Below, one piece after another: positions 16,235-23,620 of a DNA stretch of 64,000 bases. A model generated the notes under the pieces. That model made no database searches. It worked only from the letters and a program-made list of their open reading frames with translations, and was not told the DNA's origin. Position 1 is the stretch's first letter. Each line of letters begins with the position of its first letter. This DNA is from Bacillus bingmayongensis (GTDB lineage: Bacteria > Bacillota > Bacilli > Bacillales > Bacillaceae_G). A program made the translations under genes and the position numbers. The DNA lies in contig NZ_JH921517.1 in assembly GCF_000299035.1 (NCBI RefSeq), positions 1,291,317 to 1,355,316 on the forward strand, given 5' to 3'.

Positions 16235-16993
16235 ATGGCTACTATTGATTTAAATTGTGATTTAGGAGAAGGATTTGGCGCATATCAAATAGGAAACGAT
16301 GATAAAATTCTTCCTTTTGTTTCATCTGTAAATATTGCATGCGGCTTTCACGCCGGTGACCCAACTGTCATGCGCCAAACCGTTGAAAAAGCATTGAACA
16401 ATGATGTAGAAATCGGTGCGCATCCTGGGTTTCCAGATTTAATTGGGTTTGGGAGAAGAATGATGCGTGTTTCACCAGAGGAAGTATATGATTATGTTTT
16501 ATATCAAATAGGGGCATTAGATGGGTTTATAAGGGCGGCAGGAGGTAGCATGCATCATGTCAAACCACATGGCGCATTATACAATATGGCCGCTTTAGAT
16601 CAAGAAATTGCAGATGCAATTGCAAAAGCGATACATAATATCAATCCGAATCTATTTCTTTATGGATTAGCGAATAGTAGATTTGTGCAAGCTGCTAAAA
16701 AATACGAGGTGAAGCTTGTGCAGGAAGCATTTGCAGATCGTACGTACCAACCAGATGGAACGTTAACAAGCCGAACAGAAGAAAATGCACTTATTAAAGG
16801 CGAAGAGGAAGCAATTAAGCAAGTGTTGCAAATGGTGCAAGAGGGGAATGTACAAGCTGTTGATGGAAATCATGTATCCATAAATGCACAAACAATTTGT
16901 ATACATGGTGATGGAGAGAGAGCTGTACAATTTGCAGAAAAAATATACAGAATATTGCGATTTAACAACGTTTCTGTTTGTGCACCAAAATAG
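16235..16993 (+). CDS. pxpA: 5-oxoprolinase subunit PxpA (LamB/YcsF family)
   Basis: A 252-residue LamB/YcsF family protein. The start IDLNCDLGEGFGAYQIGND, then NIACGFHAGDPTVMRQTV, VEIGAHPGFPDLIGFGRR, HVKPHGALYN, EAFADRTYQPDGTLTSR and the C-terminal CIHGD are all hallmarks. PxpA is the third subunit of the bacterial ATP-dependent 5-oxoprolinase and is thought to carry the hydrolytic site. The ATG follows AGGAGGAG. It lies 26 bp behind pxpC and 20 bp before the DUF969 permease gene. Confidence 0.94.
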   Translation: MATIDLNCDLGEGFGAYQIGNDDKILPFVSSVNIACGFHAGDPTVMRQTVEKALNNDVEIGAHPGFPDLIGFGRRMMRVSPEEVYDYVLYQIGALDGFIRAAGGSMHHVKPHGALYNMAALDQEIADAIAKAIHNINPNLFLYGLANSRFVQAAKKYEVKLVQEAFADRTYQPDGTLTSRTEENALIKGEEEAIKQVLQMVQEGNVQAVDGNHVSINAQTICIHGDGERAVQFAEKIYRILRFNNVSVCAPK

Positions 16994-17013
16994 AATAAGG
17001 GAGAGATACATAG

Positions 17014-17709
17014 ATGTTGAAATTAATTGGAATATTGCTTGTAGCGATTGGCTTTTTATTTCGTCTTAATACGTTATTAGTTGTTATGGTTGCAGGAATT
17101 GCAACGGGTATGATTTCAGGAATGGGTTTTTATGATGTGATTAGTATGTTTGGAAAGTTTTTCATCGAAAACAGATATATGTCGATGCCAATTTTATTAA
17201 CACTTCCTGTCATTGGAATATTAGAGAGGTATGGACTGAAGGAAAGAGCGGAAGCGTTAATAACGAAATCTAAAGGAGCTACAACAGGAAGAGTACTAAT
17301 GTCATATTTTACAATTCGCGAAGCTTCAGCAGCTGTAGGACTTAATATTGGTGGGCATGCACAAACAGTAAGACCGCTAGTTGCACCAATGGCAGAAGGA
17401 GCAGCACATGGGCGTTATGGAAAGCTACCGGAAAAATTGAAAGAAAAGATTAAAGCGAATGCAGCGGCGGCTGAAAATACGGCATGGTTTTTTGGGGAAG
17501 ATATTTTTATAGCAACAGGAGCAATTCTATTAATGAAAGGATTTTTTGATTCTGTAGGAATGCATGTTGGGGTGTGGGATATGGCGCTTTGGGGAATTCC
17601 TACGGCAATTTCTGCTTTTATTGTAAGCTGGATTCGGTTTAGGCGATTTGATAAGTATATTGAAAACACAATGAAAAAAGAAGAGAAGCAAGAAAGAGAG
17701 GCGATGTAA
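17014..17709 (+). CDS. DUF969 family membrane protein, presumed 5-oxoproline permease subunit
   Basis: A 231-residue polytopic membrane protein of the DUF969 family, with segments at about 3-20, 22-42, 60-78, 150-170 and 185-205. Conserved polar stretches are TKSKGATTGRVLMSYF and AAENTAWFFGEDIF. DUF969 and DUF979 are nearly always encoded together and next to pxpA, which suggests a two-part transporter for 5-oxoproline. That function is inferred from gene neighbourhood, not shown by motifs. It ends one base before the DUF979 start codon. Confidence 0.85.
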   Translation: MLKLIGILLVAIGFLFRLNTLLVVMVAGIATGMISGMGFYDVISMFGKFFIENRYMSMPILLTLPVIGILERYGLKERAEALITKSKGATTGRVLMSYFTIREASAAVGLNIGGHAQTVRPLVAPMAEGAAHGRYGKLPEKLKEKIKANAAAAENTAWFFGEDIFIATGAILLMKGFFDSVGMHVGVWDMALWGIPTAISAFIVSWIRFRRFDKYIENTMKKEEKQEREAM

Positions 17710-17710
17710 G

Positions 17711-18673
17711 GTGAATCTCATTACACTTGATTCAATTTATTATTTACTAGGTATAATTGTTGCCTTTGTTGCGATTCGTGTCGCTTTTGATCGCCAGCAT
17801 CCAAATCGCCTTGGTTCGAGTTTGTTTTGGGCATTATTTTCTATTACATTTTTATTTGGAAATATGATTCCGTCATTTTATATTGGTTGTATTGTATTAG
17901 CGATGGTCGTTTTAGCATCGTTGAATAAGGTAACGAAGTCTAATGAAAAAGAAGCACCTACAGAAGAACGAGTGAAACATGCGGAAAAGCTGAGAAATAA
18001 AATTTTTATGCCTGCTATTTTAATTCCTATTTTTACGATTATTGGTACATTAACATTAGGAAAGTTAAAGTTCGGAAATGTATTTCTCGTTGATCCTGAG
18101 AAAGTTACATTAATTGCATTAGCTCTTGGGGCATTGCTTGCTTTTGTAGCAGCAATGGGAATAACAAAAGCAAAAATAACAGCCCCAGTACAAGAGGGAA
18201 GCAGATTATTACAAGCTGTCGGCTGGGCAGTTATTTTACCACAAATGTTAGCTGCGCTTGGCGGTATTTTTGCAAAGTCTGGTGTTGGCCAAGTCGTATC
18301 TGATTTAGTGGGACAAGTGTTGCCGACAGAATATCCATTTGTTGCTGTTATGGCATATTGTTTAGGGATGATGTTGTTTACAGTTGTAATGGGGAATGCC
18401 TTTGCTGCTTTTGCTGTTATTACAGGCGGGATTGGTTTACCTCTTATCGTTCAAATGCATGGTGGTAATCCGGCGATTATGGCAGCGCTTGGAATGTTTG
18501 CAGGGTATTGTGGTACGTTGTTAACGCCAATGGCAGCAAACTTTAATATTGTACCAGCTATGCTATTAGAATTAAAAGATAAAAATGCGGTAATTAAAGC
18601 GCAAGCACCAATCGCGATTACGATTTTTGTTATTAATATGTTTATTATGTATGGGCTCGTATATCGATTTTAG
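17711..18673 (+). CDS. DUF979 family membrane protein, presumed partner of the DUF969 permease
   Basis: A 320-residue membrane protein starting at GTG 17711, directly behind the DUF969 stop, which suggests translational coupling. About ten hydrophobic segments are visible, with a central charged loop at about 78-97. The C-terminal half carries WAVILPQMLAALGGIFAKSG, ITGGIGLPLIVQMHGGNPA and TLLTPMAANFNIVPAMLLEL, which resemble the conserved re-entrant regions of secondary carriers. It probably imports 5-oxoproline together with the DUF969 protein. No other function is suggested by the context. Confidence 0.85.
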   Translation: MNLITLDSIYYLLGIIVAFVAIRVAFDRQHPNRLGSSLFWALFSITFLFGNMIPSFYIGCIVLAMVVLASLNKVTKSNEKEAPTEERVKHAEKLRNKIFMPAILIPIFTIIGTLTLGKLKFGNVFLVDPEKVTLIALALGALLAFVAAMGITKAKITAPVQEGSRLLQAVGWAVILPQMLAALGGIFAKSGVGQVVSDLVGQVLPTEYPFVAVMAYCLGMMLFTVVMGNAFAAFAVITGGIGLPLIVQMHGGNPAIMAALGMFAGYCGTLLTPMAANFNIVPAMLLELKDKNAVIKAQAPIAITIFVINMFIMYGLVYRF

Positions 18674-18688
18674 TAAGGAGTGGGAATG

Positions 18689-19450
18689 GTGAAGACAGTA
18701 TTGTTAACAGGGTTTGAACCTTTTGGTGGAGAGGAGATTAATCCTGCCTGGGAAGTTGCAAAGCAGCTTGATGGACAAGTGATTGGAGATTACAAGATTA
18801 TTAGTAAAAAAGTTCCAACTGTGTTTCATAAATCATTACAAGTGCTGCAGTCTTATATAGAAGAAATAGAACCAGAGCTTGTCGTATGTATCGGGCAGGC
18901 AGGAGGACGCCCAGATATTACAGTGGAACGAGTTGCAATAAATGTAGATGATGCAAGAATTGCTGATAATGAAGGCAATCAACCAATTGATGAACCTATT
19001 ATAAAAGAGGGACCAGCTGCGTATTGGTCTACACTTCCGATGAAAGCGATTGTAAAGAAGCTTCGTGAAGAAGGAATTCCAGCTTCTGTTTCACAAACGG
19101 CAGGTACATTTGTTTGTAATCATCTTTTTTATGGACTGATGCACATGTTGGCAAAAGAGGAAAATGAAGCTGGTGGAGGATTTATACATATTCCTTTTTT
19201 ACCAGAACAAGCAAGTAGTCATCCAGGACAACCGAGTATGTCGCTTTCAACGATTACAAAGGGAATTGAATTATTAGTACAGGTCGCATTAGAGATGGAA
19301 AACGATATAATAGAATGCGGGGGGGGCAACACATTAAGTAAATATACGACATCTTACTACACCTGCTATAATAAAGGAAGAAATATACATAGAGGTGAGT
19401 GCTTTGCAGCAATACGAGGAAGTTCGTTCTATTATAGAAAAAGCAAATAA
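18689..19450 (+). CDS. pcp: Pyrrolidone-carboxylate peptidase (Pcp), C-terminus frameshifted at a G8 tract
   Basis: Pcp removes N-terminal pyroglutamate from peptides. The C15-family catalytic triad is present: Glu80 ([10 protein letters not shown]), Cys143 ([10 protein letters not shown]) and His167 (FIHIPFLP). I start at GTG 18689 ([14 protein letters not shown]), eight bases after AAGGAG; ATG 18686 is equally possible. The frame crosses a run of eight G at 19319-19326. With seven G it would read ECGGATH-stop and give exactly 215 residues, the usual length for the family. As it stands the protein gains an unrelated tail and runs into the sirtuin gene, ending at 19450. The core is complete, so activity may survive. 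It supplies substrate to the 5-oxoprolinase of the same operon. Confidence 0.88.
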   Translation: MKTVLLTGFEPFGGEEINPAWEVAKQLDGQVIGDYKIISKKVPTVFHKSLQVLQSYIEEIEPELVVCIGQAGGRPDITVERVAINVDDARIADNEGNQPIDEPIIKEGPAAYWSTLPMKAIVKKLREEGIPASVSQTAGTFVCNHLFYGLMHMLAKEENEAGGGFIHIPFLPEQASSHPGQPSMSLSTITKGIELLVQVALEMENDIIECGGGNTLSKYTTSYYTCYNKGRNIHRGECFAAIRGSSFYYRKSK

Positions 19451-20117
19451 AATTACGGTGTTAACGGGTGCTGGGGCCAGTACTGAAAGCGGGATTCCGG
19501 ATTTTCGTTCAGCAAATGGTTTATACGCAGATGCAAAAGTAGAAATGTACTTATCAAGAGGTTATTATAACCGTAGTCCAAAAGAATTTTGGAAACATTA
19601 TAAAGAAATATTTCAAATTAATACGTTTCATCAATATAAACCGAACCGTGGTCATGAGTTTTTAGCAGGCTTAGAAGAAGGAAAAGACATCGCTGTATTA
19701 ACACAAAATATCGATGGTTTACATCAATTAGGTGGTAGCAAACATGTTATTGATTTACACGGTACGTTGCAAACCGCTCATTGTCCAAAATGCCGAGCGA
19801 AATATGATTTAAAGTATATGATTGATCATGAAGTACCACGATGTGAAAAGTGTAATTTTATTCTAAATCCAGATGTCGTTTTATATGGTGATACATTACC
19901 ACAATATCAAAATGCGATTGAGCGCTTATATGAAACAGACGTATTACTTGTAATGGGAACGTCATTAAAAGTTCAGCCAGTTGCTTCGTTTCCGCAAATT
20001 GCAAAAAGAGAAGTAGGGGCGACGACTATTTTAGTGAATGAAGAGTTAACAGGTCAAGAGTATAATTTTGATTATGTCTTCCAGCAGAAGATTGGGCAGT
20101 TTGTAGATCGATTTTAA
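19404..20117 (+). CDS. Sirtuin, NAD-dependent protein deacylase
   Basis: A 237-residue Sir2-family enzyme. The NAD-binding motifs [17 protein letters not shown] and LTQNIDGLH, the catalytic DLHGT histidine, the zinc-binding pairs CPKC and CEKC, and [10 protein letters not shown] are intact. It removes acetyl or other acyl groups from lysines with NAD consumption. I prefer the TTG at 19404, spaced six bases from GAGGTG; a GTG at 19395 in the same frame overlaps that box. A possible promoter lies at TATAAT 19367-19372 behind the broken end of pcp. The shifted pcp frame overlaps its first 15 codons, an arrangement absent if the G-tract is repaired. Confidence 0.92.
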   Translation: MQQYEEVRSIIEKANKITVLTGAGASTESGIPDFRSANGLYADAKVEMYLSRGYYNRSPKEFWKHYKEIFQINTFHQYKPNRGHEFLAGLEEGKDIAVLTQNIDGLHQLGGSKHVIDLHGTLQTAHCPKCRAKYDLKYMIDHEVPRCEKCNFILNPDVVLYGDTLPQYQNAIERLYETDVLLVMGTSLKVQPVASFPQIAKREVGATTILVNEELTGQEYNFDYVFQQKIGQFVDRF

Positions 20118-20272
20118 ATGAGTGTCAATGTAAGTTATGAATTATATAATCAATATAATCTACAAATGGTAAAAGATAACTTTCTTTGGATTCCAGCTCT
20201 AAATAATGGGATGATGAAACGCTTGCTAAGTTGACAGAAGCATTTTCTAACTACAGTTCATGGATTCAATAG
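20118..20272 (+). other. Short unassigned sequence after the sirtuin gene
   Basis: A 38-codon frame opens at ATG 20118 (MSVNVSYELYNQYNLQMVKD) and stops at 20234. It has no ribosome binding site and resembles no family I know. It may be the head of a decayed gene. Confidence 0.3.
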
Positions 20273-20322
20273 TTATAAATAAAACAAGCCGGCTCTAATG
20301 AGTCGGCCTGTTTTATTTATAA
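20273..20322. terminator. Bidirectional rho-independent terminator
   Basis: 14-bp arms ttataaataaaaca (20273-20286) and tgttttatttataa (20309-20322) with an inner gccg/cggc stem. T-runs fall on both sides. Confidence 0.8.
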
Positions 20323-20547
20323 CTTCTATCTTTAAGATTTCTTATTTTTCTTAAAGAGCCAGAAGAATTCATCGGTACTTGTAGTCTTCACAATATTGAT
20401 TGGGAGAAACTACAATTTGAGATAGGTTACCGGATTGATTCTAGATTTAGCGGAAATGGTTATAGGACTGAAGCAATGCATGTATTAACTCATTTTGCGA
20501 TGGTAGATTTAAAAGCAAGAAGATTAGAGTATGTCCAAGTTTACTAG
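20323..20547 (+). pseudogene. Internal fragment of a RimJ/RimL-type acetyltransferase
   Basis: The frame is open from 20323 to TAG 20545-20547 and encodes EEFIGTCSLHNIDWEKLQFE followed by IGYRIDSRFSGNGYRTEAMH, which matches the central GNAT strands and the acetyl-CoA loop (FSGNGYRTEA). There is no start codon or ribosome binding site at the left, and the C-terminal helix is missing at the right after LEYVQVY. Both ends are lost, so the gene is dead. The remaining stretch 20548-20695 shows nothing recognisable. Confidence 0.7.
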
Positions 20548-20695
20548 ATTTCTTGCACTAGAACCTATGACAGGACTGATGTAACTTAATAAAAAGACAG
20601 CATCTATTTATGATACGGTTCACTGCACCAATATATAAGGCGGTTTTTAGAATTAAAAATACACCTTAAAAGGAGCTCACTAATTTTAGAGTCGT

Positions 20696-21649
20696 TCAAG
20701 AAGATCTCCATTCAAGTTCTTTAATTGCAAATTTGCTAATTTTTTCTTTGTCTGTAGCCAAGCAGCGTTCGAATTCTTCTAAATTGATTTCACGTATTTT
20801 TTCCATCTTCCTACTCATCAGGTCTATAAATTGAAAAGGAAAACACTGATCGATGATGAGAAGTTTCTCCTCTTCCTCCGAAAAAGGACGAACATTTCTG
20901 TAGGATTGGAGGATTGTTTGGTACCTTGTTGAATTCCAGTTTCTAAGGTCATGATTCATCCAAGTAATCATTCTAGATAAATCTACGAAGGGGAGAGAAA
21001 GCCCTACTGTATCAAGATCTATAATTTTCCAATTCCCACTCTTATCACTAAGAATATTAGATCTTGAATAGTCTCCATGACCCAATATCGGATCAAATTC
21101 TGCTAATTCTATAAGATTTTCATAGGTTGTACGCGGAAGTTCTTTTATCACCCAATTGCACCTTTTATAGAGCCAAAAATAATACTGAGAAAAAAATCTT
21201 ATTATTTTATCATCCCTCGAGTATAATTCTTTATATTTTTTTTCCATTTCTGACTTTATATCAATAGCTTCTTGTAAAAGCCTTTGAAGAACAGCCGTAA
21301 AGGTTGCAATTACACTTAAAGCAAAAATGCTTATTAGTGCTAGCATTATAATACCTGTTATATCTTCGCTGCCATAAAATATAGCTACGGATATTATTAT
21401 TCCTACTACAATTAAGATACTAATTGTGATTGCACAGTACTTTATATACTTCAAAGCTCTAACAGATAATTCCGATAAAGCCATGTTCTTATCGATGTAG
21501 GTTAAAAGTTTAAATGCTTGATACAAGGCAACATAAAATGGAATACACAGTACATACGCATATACTAAAAAGGGATATTGCAAGTAAGCAGTCTCGGGAT
21601 GTGCTGCTGCATCTCTACTTGCTACCCCAGGCAACCCCAATATACACAC
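20696..21649 (-). CDS. Chimeric ORF: DUF2975-like membrane part joined to the C-terminal half of an APH/CotS-type kinase
   Basis: Residues 1-132 form a DUF2975-type protein: the conserved GLPGVASRDAAAHPETAYLQ region, then membrane segments at about 25-48, 70-90 and 98-122, ending AIDIKSE. From about residue 135 (KKYKELYSRDDKIIRFF) the protein becomes the C-terminal lobe of an aminoglycoside-phosphotransferase/CotS-like kinase, with the catalytic loop HGDYSRSNIL (191-200) and the metal-binding IDLD. The kinase N-lobe is absent, so ATP binding should be lost. The DUF2975 5' end is also damaged: no good ribosome binding site precedes GTG 21649, and the expected N-terminal helix lies upstream in another frame. 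Probably a deletion product, although one long open frame remains. Confidence 0.6.
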   Translation of the reverse strand: MCILGLPGVASRDAAAHPETAYLQYPFLVYAYVLCIPFYVALYQAFKLLTYIDKNMALSELSVRALKYIKYCAITISILIVVGIIISVAIFYGSEDITGIIMLALISIFALSVIATFTAVLQRLLQEAIDIKSEMEKKYKELYSRDDKIIRFFSQYYFWLYKRCNWVIKELPRTTYENLIELAEFDPILGHGDYSRSNILSDKSGNWKIIDLDTVGLSLPFVDLSRMITWMNHDLRNWNSTRYQTILQSYRNVRPFSEEEEKLLIIDQCFPFQFIDLMSRKMEKIREINLEEFERCLATDKEKISKFAIKELEWRSS

Positions 21650-21708
21650 AGCAAGTACTGCAATGCCAATAAGAAAATAACTACTTTTAAGAAAATTGTT
21701 GAACCTTG

Positions 21709-21754
21709 TTTAAAGTTATAAGCATTCCTCTTAAGAAATGCTTATAACTTTAAA
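21709..21754. repeat. 18-bp perfect inverted repeat at the damaged end of the chimeric gene
   Basis: tttaaagttataagcatt (21709-21726) and aatgcttataactttaaa (21737-21754), 10-nt loop. No T-run of terminator type adjoins it. The left arm begins exactly where the DUF2975 start codon region should be. The stretch 21755-21951 shows nothing else. Confidence 0.7.
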
Positions 21755-21951
21755 CTATTCAATTGAGTGCATTGCTTGAGTAAGAGACAAGTATTATTTA
21801 TTGCCCTAAATCTATTGAAAATCAAAAAACGATAAGTGAGTTGTGATTAAACAATATTTAAAATCGATTCTTTTAGTTTACTGTAAATGTGTGTCTATAA
21901 GATGCTTTCTATTGAACTTTAATTCAAGGAAACATATTGATTAGATTAGGT

Positions 21952-22009
21952 AAAAATGAAGAATCCCCCTATGCTTCGGTTAAGAAACATAGGGGGATTC
22001 TTCATTTTT
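21952..22009. terminator. Very long terminator hairpin after the HesB-like gene
   Basis: 22-bp perfect arms at 21952-21973 and 21988-22009 around a 14-nt loop. The arms contain gaatccccctatg/catagggggattc and A/T runs on either side. It overlaps the stop codon of the HesB-like gene and serves the minus strand; it could work in both directions. Confidence 0.85.
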
Positions 22010-22307
22010 TTACTGATAAACCATATACAAGCGTTTCACTAGGAGTCGTAATACTAAAGCCTGTCGTTTTATAATCAAGCTTTAATGTATCGCCTATATA
22101 GTCTTTTGTAAAATCATCCATTTGAATGATAAGCTGCTCATCTTCATAAACAACTTCGTTCGAATTATACTCATCGAAAATTAAATCAATATCAACAAAT
22201 ATACTACAAGAGTTTGTCATTGTTCCTCTAATACGTATGATGTTTTTGTTATTTGCGTTGAATTTATGTAGTACAGCTTTTGCCTCATCAGTTACACGAA
22301 TGTTCAT
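22002..22307 (-). CDS. HesB/IscA-like (Fe-S biosynthesis family) protein
   Basis: A 101-residue protein of the HesB-like fold: MNIRVTDEAKAVLHKF at the start, IIRIRGTMTNSCSIFVDID in the middle, and YIGDTLKLDYKTTGFSITTPSE at the end. True A-type iron-sulfur carriers use three cysteines; here only Cys34 is present, so iron-sulfur cluster transfer is unlikely in the usual way. Bacilli carry several such cysteine-poor relatives of unknown role. It stands alone between a long terminator and the acetyltransferase pair. Confidence 0.75.
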   Translation of the reverse strand: MNIRVTDEAKAVLHKFNANNKNIIRIRGTMTNSCSIFVDIDLIFDEYNSNEVVYEDEQLIIQMDDFTKDYIGDTLKLDYKTTGFSITTPSETLVYGLSVKK

Positions 22308-22404
22308 GGAATCCCAACCTTTGTTTATAGTTCTTATTCTATTATTGCAAAAACATGAGAAATAGGGAAGTAAAGGGATTCAATGAATGATAAGTGTATA
22401 GGAA

Positions 22405-22914
22405 TTACGATTTGAAAAGTAAGGATGGTACTGTAAATGTTTGTGTTAAGCATAACTCGTCATTGCTCACTTTTTCAACTTCTTCATACTGAATTTCATT
22501 CTTTTGGTAGAATTTTTTCCAGAAATTCACCGCTGCTTTATTGCTTTTTAATTGCATTACATAATAAGTTCCTTTGTGCTGTTTTAAAAGTTCTAAAATT
22601 GCTAGCTCTCCTATCTCTTTTCCACGGTACGCTTTTAATATGAAAAGATCGTTAATGCAGAAATCTGTTTCAGGTGCTGTGAATGGTGATTTCGCGAACA
22701 TGAGAAACCCGACATATTTTTCTTCATATTTAATAAAGTAAGGAGAAAGCTTATCTCGGTTACAAATAAGTTCAAAAGCATCAAATTCAAAAAATCCATT
22801 TTCATTCGGATGAAGGGTAGAGGAGAATTCGGATAAATCATGTAAGTATAACGAATAAAAATTTCTTAATATCTCTCTTTGCTCTGTAGAAACAGCTTCA
22901 AGGGTAATGTTCAT
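22405..22914 (-). CDS. GNAT family N-acetyltransferase
   Basis: A 169-residue acetyltransferase of the GNAT type. The middle contains YVGFLMFAKS, CINDLFILKAYRGKEIGELA (strand and acetyl-CoA loop) and MQLKSNKAAVNFWKKFYQKN, the family's C-terminal helix. It overlaps the preceding gene on the minus strand by 4 bp, so the two acetyltransferases are translationally coupled. The substrate is unknown. Confidence 0.8.
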   Translation of the reverse strand: MNITLEAVSTEQREILRNFYSLYLHDLSEFSSTLHPNENGFFEFDAFELICNRDKLSPYFIKYEEKYVGFLMFAKSPFTAPETDFCINDLFILKAYRGKEIGELAILELLKQHKGTYYVMQLKSNKAAVNFWKKFYQKNEIQYEEVEKVSNDELCLTQTFTVPSLLFKS

Positions 22915-23483
22915 TTTAATACCGCCTTTTGTAAAAATAACTCCTTTGAAATCTGAAAGTACAGCATACCTTCATACTCGTGGAGAGATTTCTCTAAGTT
23001 TTGTACAGTTTCTTTGAATTGAAATCCAAGCTTTTCTAATACATGAATAGATTTTTTGTTTTCTGGAAAGACAGAAGCGATGATCGTTTCCATCCCAATT
23101 ATCGAGAATGCATATTGTAAAAGAGCAGACGTTGCTTCGGTTGCATAACCTTTTCCCCATGTATCATGAGAGAGTGCGTAATATAGTTCAGTTGAGGTTA
23201 GTTCGAAATCAGATGGGCCTAACCCACAATAGCCGATTAATTTTTGAGAAGCCTTTTCTATAATAGAAAGATTAAATTTAGCAATATGATTTACAGAATT
23301 TTTTTTATTCATATCTATGCTCCAGTAAATAATATCTTCAATTTCTTTAAGAGAATAGACGGGTTCTGGAATATAGAAATTTACTTCAGGTTGTTTTTGT
23401 AATTCATATAAGGCGGATGCATCACAGATCCTATAAGGTCGTATATGTAGTCTTTCTGTTTCGATTTGAAAATTTACAAACAT
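22911..23483 (-). CDS. RimJ/RimL-type N-acetyltransferase
   Basis: A 190-residue GNAT protein with the RimJ/RimL pattern: IETERLHIRPYRICDASALYEL at the start is the typical entry, then LIGYCGLGP, LYYALSHDTWGKGYATEA (acetyl-CoA loop) and VFPENKKSIHVLEKLGFQFK. Members acetylate ribosomal protein N-termini or small molecules; no specific target can be assigned. It is the first gene of a two-gene minus-strand operon with the next acetyltransferase. Confidence 0.85.
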   Translation of the reverse strand: MFVNFQIETERLHIRPYRICDASALYELQKQPEVNFYIPEPVYSLKEIEDIIYWSIDMNKKNSVNHIAKFNLSIIEKASQKLIGYCGLGPSDFELTSTELYYALSHDTWGKGYATEATSALLQYAFSIIGMETIIASVFPENKKSIHVLEKLGFQFKETVQNLEKSLHEYEGMLYFQISKELFLQKAVLK

Positions 23484-23574
23484 GTCGCACCTTCTTTATG
23501 TTGAATTTCTTACATGTAATACACCATTCGACAGAAAATGAAAATATCCTTTGAATGTAAGGATTCATTCCAAT

Positions 23575-23612
23575 AAAAAAGGTCAGCAAACACTATATTG
23601 TTTGCTGACCTT
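23575..23612 (-). terminator. Terminator of the amino-acid permease gene
   Basis: ggtcagcaaac (23581-23591) and gtttgctgacc (23600-23610) with T-rich flanks on both strands; it follows the permease stop at 23621 on the minus strand. Confidence 0.85.
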
Positions 23613-23620
23613 TTATCATT

